In this document: positions 61,445 through 64,000 of the stretch, in pieces
Numbering within the stretch: the stretch's first letter is position 1
Layout: every line of letters begins with the position of its first letter
Assembly (NCBI GenBank): GCA_033763795.1
Contig: JANRJV010000061.1
Span: 1-64,000 of the forward strand
Source of the DNA: JAEUIV01 sp033763795
GTDB taxonomy: Bacteria; Planctomycetota; Phycisphaerae; Phycisphaerales; UBA1924
Length of the DNA stretch: 64,000 nt
Direction: 5' to 3'
The notes under the pieces: model-generated
Database searches by the model: none
Told to the model about the DNA's origin: nothing
The model's input: the letters and a program-made list of their open reading frames with translations, nothing else
Translations under genes and position numbers: made by a program

Positions 61445-62455
61445 ATGCCATCCGTCCGAGACATCGCAGCCCGAGCCGGAGTATCGGTGGCGACGGTGTC
61501 CCGTGCGCTCAACGACAAGCCGAACGTCAACGAGGAGACTCGCGACCGAGTGCTCTCCGCCGCACGGCAGATGGGCTACGTGAAGCCGGCCCCGATGCGC
61601 GTCTCAAACGTCATCGCCCTGGGGTACCCGACGGAGGTCGTCCGGGCCGATTACGGCGCGTTCGATTCCGCCCTGATGTTCGGCATCCTCCGCGGACTCA
61701 ACGCCCAGCGCTACGACGTCACCATCCTGAACATCGGTCGCGATCGCGAGCCAAGCGAAGACTTCCGCTCGTTCTTCAACCGCAAGGGCGTTCGGGGCGT
61801 CATCCTGCGCTGCTTCGAGGACTCACGCGAGGTGTGCGAGAGCATCGCGGCCGAAGGCTTCCCCGCCGTCGTCGTCGCCGACCGCTTCGATAACCCGGCG
61901 GTCAATTTCATCTGCACCGAATCGCGCAGCGACAGCCGCCGCGCCGTGGAGCACCTGATCCGCCTGGGGCACCGCCGCATCGCTCTGGGCGTCCATTACG
62001 TGCGGGACACGGACCACCGCGACCGCTGCGAGGGCTACCGCGAGGCGCTGGAAGAGCACGGCGTGGCCTTCGATCCCTCGTTGCTCGTCGATCTCGTCGC
62101 GGACATGGCGGGCGGCGCCAACGCCGTCCGGTATCTCATGAGCCTCCCGGACCGACCGACGGCGATCTACTTCACGGACCCCATGGCCACGGTCGGCGCG
62201 ATGCACGCATGCCGCGAGATGGGCGTGCACATCCCGCAGGAGCTCTCGATCGTCGGGTTCGACGACAGCGATGTCCGTCATCACGCGTTCCCGCCCTTCA
62301 CCGCCGTCTGCCAGGACGCGAGCCTTCTCGGGCAGGAGGCCGCGCGTTGGCTGCTGCGCCGGATCAACGACGACACCACCGAGCCGCTGCGCCTGGTTCG
62401 CCAGACATCCTTTGAGATCAATCAGACAACGTGCCCCCCGCCGCGTGTCGCCTGA
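61445..62455 (+). CDS. LacI-family transcriptional regulator
   Basis: A 336-residue protein. The N-terminal LacI helix-turn-helix is PSVRDIAARAGVSVATVSRALNDKPNVNEETRDRVLSAARQMGY, with hinge residues following. The periplasmic-binding-protein-like sensor domain (about 60-330) has VIALGYPTEV, EHLIRLGHRRIALGV, RPTAIYFTDPMATVGAMHACREMGVHIPQELSIVGFDD. It should bind a sugar effector and repress or activate the surrounding carbohydrate genes. GAGGGA lies 6-7 bases before the ATG. Upstream of an ABC sugar importer, as is usual. Confidence 0.95.
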   Translation: MPSVRDIAARAGVSVATVSRALNDKPNVNEETRDRVLSAARQMGYVKPAPMRVSNVIALGYPTEVVRADYGAFDSALMFGILRGLNAQRYDVTILNIGRDREPSEDFRSFFNRKGVRGVILRCFEDSREVCESIAAEGFPAVVVADRFDNPAVNFICTESRSDSRRAVEHLIRLGHRRIALGVHYVRDTDHRDRCEGYREALEEHGVAFDPSLLVDLVADMAGGANAVRYLMSLPDRPTAIYFTDPMATVGAMHACREMGVHIPQELSIVGFDDSDVRHHAFPPFTAVCQDASLLGQEAARWLLRRINDDTTEPLRLVRQTSFEINQTTCPPPRVA

Positions 62456-62519
62456 CGCCGGCGTCGCGGGGAAGGGACGCCCGCACCCCCGGGCTGTCGA
62501 CTGAGCGGAAAGTGCAAGG

Positions 62520-63941
62520 ATGAGCAGCGCCCGCCGCAACCAAACGAAGCGCTCGCTCGAGCCCTTTTCCGCACTATCGGTGGGCGGGGCGGTCGTTCTC
62601 ATGCTCGCGGTGCTCTCCGGCGCGGTGCTGGCCCTCCGGCCCGTGGAGCGCCGCGACTCCACGCAGTTCTGGACCTTCACGCGCATGCACGCCGCCATCT
62701 ACGAGCCGGCGATCGAGCGGTGGAACGCCGAGAGGCCCGGTCAGAAGCTCGAGATGACCGTCTTCTCGATCCCGGCCCTCGAACGGCGGACCATGTCGTC
62801 CTTTCTCGCCCGCACCGCGATGGCCGAGCTGCTTGAGGTCGACCGCACGATCGCGCAGCGAACCTTCGGCGGCCCCCTCGAAGACATCGGATTTGTCGAT
62901 CTCACGGACCGTCTCGCCGCGGAGGGGCTCCTCGACGCGATCAATCCCCCGTCGTTCAGCGCGTGGACCAGCCGCGGCCGGATCTTCGGCATTCCCCACG
63001 ATGTTCACCCGGTGATGCTCGCGTACCGCGCGGATCTCGTGGAGGCCGCGGGCATCGACCTCTCGCACGTCGAGACATGGGACGACTTCTTCGCCGCGAT
63101 GCGACCCCTCATGACCGACGCCGACGGCGACGGCGAGCCCGATCGGTACCTCCTCAACTTCTGGGAGACGCACGTCGAATCGATCGAGACGCTGCTACTC
63201 CAGGCCGGCGGAGGCTTCTTCGACGCGCAGGGGCGGCCGATCATCGCGAGCGACGCCAACGCTCGCGCGCTCGCCAAGCTGGCGTCATGGATCGGAGGCC
63301 CCACTCGCGTCGCCGGGGACGCGCCCGACTTCACGGCCAGCGGGAACGCGCTGAAGCTCAACGGTTATGTCGCCAGCTGCCTCATGCCCGACTGGATGTG
63401 CGACATCTTCCAGAAAGAGATCCCGCAGCTCTCGGGCAAGCTCAAGCTCATGCCGCTGCCGGCGTTCGAGCGCGGCGGCCGTCGAACCAGCGTCTGGGGA
63501 GGCTCGATGCTCGGGATCTCGCGCACCGCGGCCGACGTCGAGCAGTGCTGGCAGGCAGCCAAGCACCTCTACCTTTCGCCCGAGCTGGCCCGGCAGCTCT
63601 ACGAGGACGGCGACATCATCAGCCCGGTCCGCTCCAACTGGTCCGACCCCATTTACGACTCGCCCGACCCCTACTTCTGCGGTCAGGCGAAAGGACGGAT
63701 GTACATCGAGCTCGCCGATGACATTCCGCCTCGGCCGTCCTCGCCGTTCACGCTGCTCGCCCGGGCACGCGTGCAGGAAGCCCTGATGGCAACGGCGCAG
63801 CGGGCACGAGTCGAGCCCGCTCCCTCGATCGCGGAGCTCGAGGCCGAAGCCAGGTCCCGCCTCGCCGCCGCGGACCGCGCCGTCCGCGCCGCCATGGCGC
63901 GCAACAGATTCCATGCGCAGGTGCTGGAGACCTCCCCGTGA
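62520..63941 (+). CDS. ABC sugar transporter substrate-binding protein, membrane-anchored
   Basis: A 473-residue family 1 extracellular solute-binding protein: FWTFTRMHAAIYEPAIERWNAERPGQKLEM, WDDFFAAMRPLM, GIPHDVHPVMLAYRADLVEAAGIDLSHVETW, SVWGGSMLGISRTAADVEQCW. Instead of a lipobox, the N-terminus has one helix (about 20-42, LSVGGAVVLMLAVLSGAVLAL) preceded by basic residues, so it is probably anchored by an uncleaved signal. The C-terminal ~60 residues are helical and charged. It likely binds oligosaccharides released by the glycosidases. Stop overlaps the permease start (TGATG). Confidence 0.9.
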   Translation: MSSARRNQTKRSLEPFSALSVGGAVVLMLAVLSGAVLALRPVERRDSTQFWTFTRMHAAIYEPAIERWNAERPGQKLEMTVFSIPALERRTMSSFLARTAMAELLEVDRTIAQRTFGGPLEDIGFVDLTDRLAAEGLLDAINPPSFSAWTSRGRIFGIPHDVHPVMLAYRADLVEAAGIDLSHVETWDDFFAAMRPLMTDADGDGEPDRYLLNFWETHVESIETLLLQAGGGFFDAQGRPIIASDANARALAKLASWIGGPTRVAGDAPDFTASGNALKLNGYVASCLMPDWMCDIFQKEIPQLSGKLKLMPLPAFERGGRRTSVWGGSMLGISRTAADVEQCWQAAKHLYLSPELARQLYEDGDIISPVRSNWSDPIYDSPDPYFCGQAKGRMYIELADDIPPRPSSPFTLLARARVQEALMATAQRARVEPAPSIAELEAEARSRLAAADRAVRAAMARNRFHAQVLETSP

Positions 63942-64000
63942 TGCGCCCGCGATCCACCACACTCGCCGCGTGGTCGCTTCTGGCGCCGTTTCTCCTGCTG
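63941..64000 (+). CDS. Start of ABC sugar permease (cut by window edge)
   Basis: ATG 63941 shares its first base with the stop of the binding-protein gene. Only 20 residues are visible (MRPRSTTLAAWSLLAPFLLL). They read as the polar start and first membrane helix of a MalF/UgpA-type permease. The assignment rests on position plus this hydrophobic start. Confidence 0.65.
   Translation, partial: MRPRSTTLAAWSLLAPFLLL

Overview
The window looks like chromosome from a planctomycete, most likely class Phycisphaerae. This is inferred from high GC, several secreted proteins ending in Asp-rich dockerin-like repeats (GDANGDxxVNFSD type), a PEP-CTERM-like surface protein, a planctomycete-style pseudopilin with an H/DG C-terminus, Cys-Asn-rich 'DCNxN...DSCEI' repeats, and many dispersed housekeeping genes. 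I see no rRNA, CRISPR array, insertion sequence or integrase.

Layout. 1-4.8 kb: an OmpR-type response regulator (cut by the left edge), a small membrane protein, a YqjD/YqjE/YqjK-like membrane operon with a lipoprotein, and a hybrid sensor kinase. 5-9.8 kb: a divergent CTP synthase facing away from a secreted M1 aminopeptidase with HEAT repeats. 10-18.8 kb: one tightly overlapping operon for a type IV pilus/type II secretion-like machine (PilZ protein, GspE, GspF, four prepilins, a PilX/GspK-like protein, a PilM-PilN fusion, PilO-like and PilP/GspC-like proteins). The secretin and prepilin peptidase are not in the window. 18.8-28.3 kb: QueE, a TPR protein, valyl-tRNA synthetase with a zinc-ribbon insert, an HExxH lipoprotein, a candidate structured ncRNA with promoter and terminator, an MFS transporter, tRNA-Arg(CCG) and a GAF-PP2C phosphatase.

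28.4-44.3 kb: a VCBS/dockerin lipoprotein, the ribH-nusB-ftsY operon, a UbiA-type prenyltransferase, an operon of HEAT lipoprotein, RsbW-like kinase, STAS protein and MlaE permease, guaA, two dockerin-tailed secreted proteins with strong terminators, and a polyferredoxin-TPR fusion preceded by a perfect 10-bp-arm dyad. 44.4-54.3 kb: a MauE-thioredoxin-like membrane protein, a sodium:solute symporter, an EamA transporter, a PilZ/receiver-like protein, an RlmN-like radical SAM enzyme, and an uppS-unknown-cdsA-zinc-ribbon operon.

54.3-64 kb is a carbohydrate-utilisation locus. It holds a secreted GH16 glucanase with CBM and dockerin, a two-module carbohydrate-binding dockerin protein, a clan GH-A glycosidase, a DUF1559-like pseudopilin, a PEP-CTERM-like protein, a LacI-family regulator, a membrane-anchored sugar-binding protein and the start of an ABC permease. 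Three near-identical 13-bp palindromes (TGNAACWGTTTCA) sit just downstream of putative -10 elements of three of these transcription units, including the lacI gene. This suggests a local, autoregulated LacI regulon.
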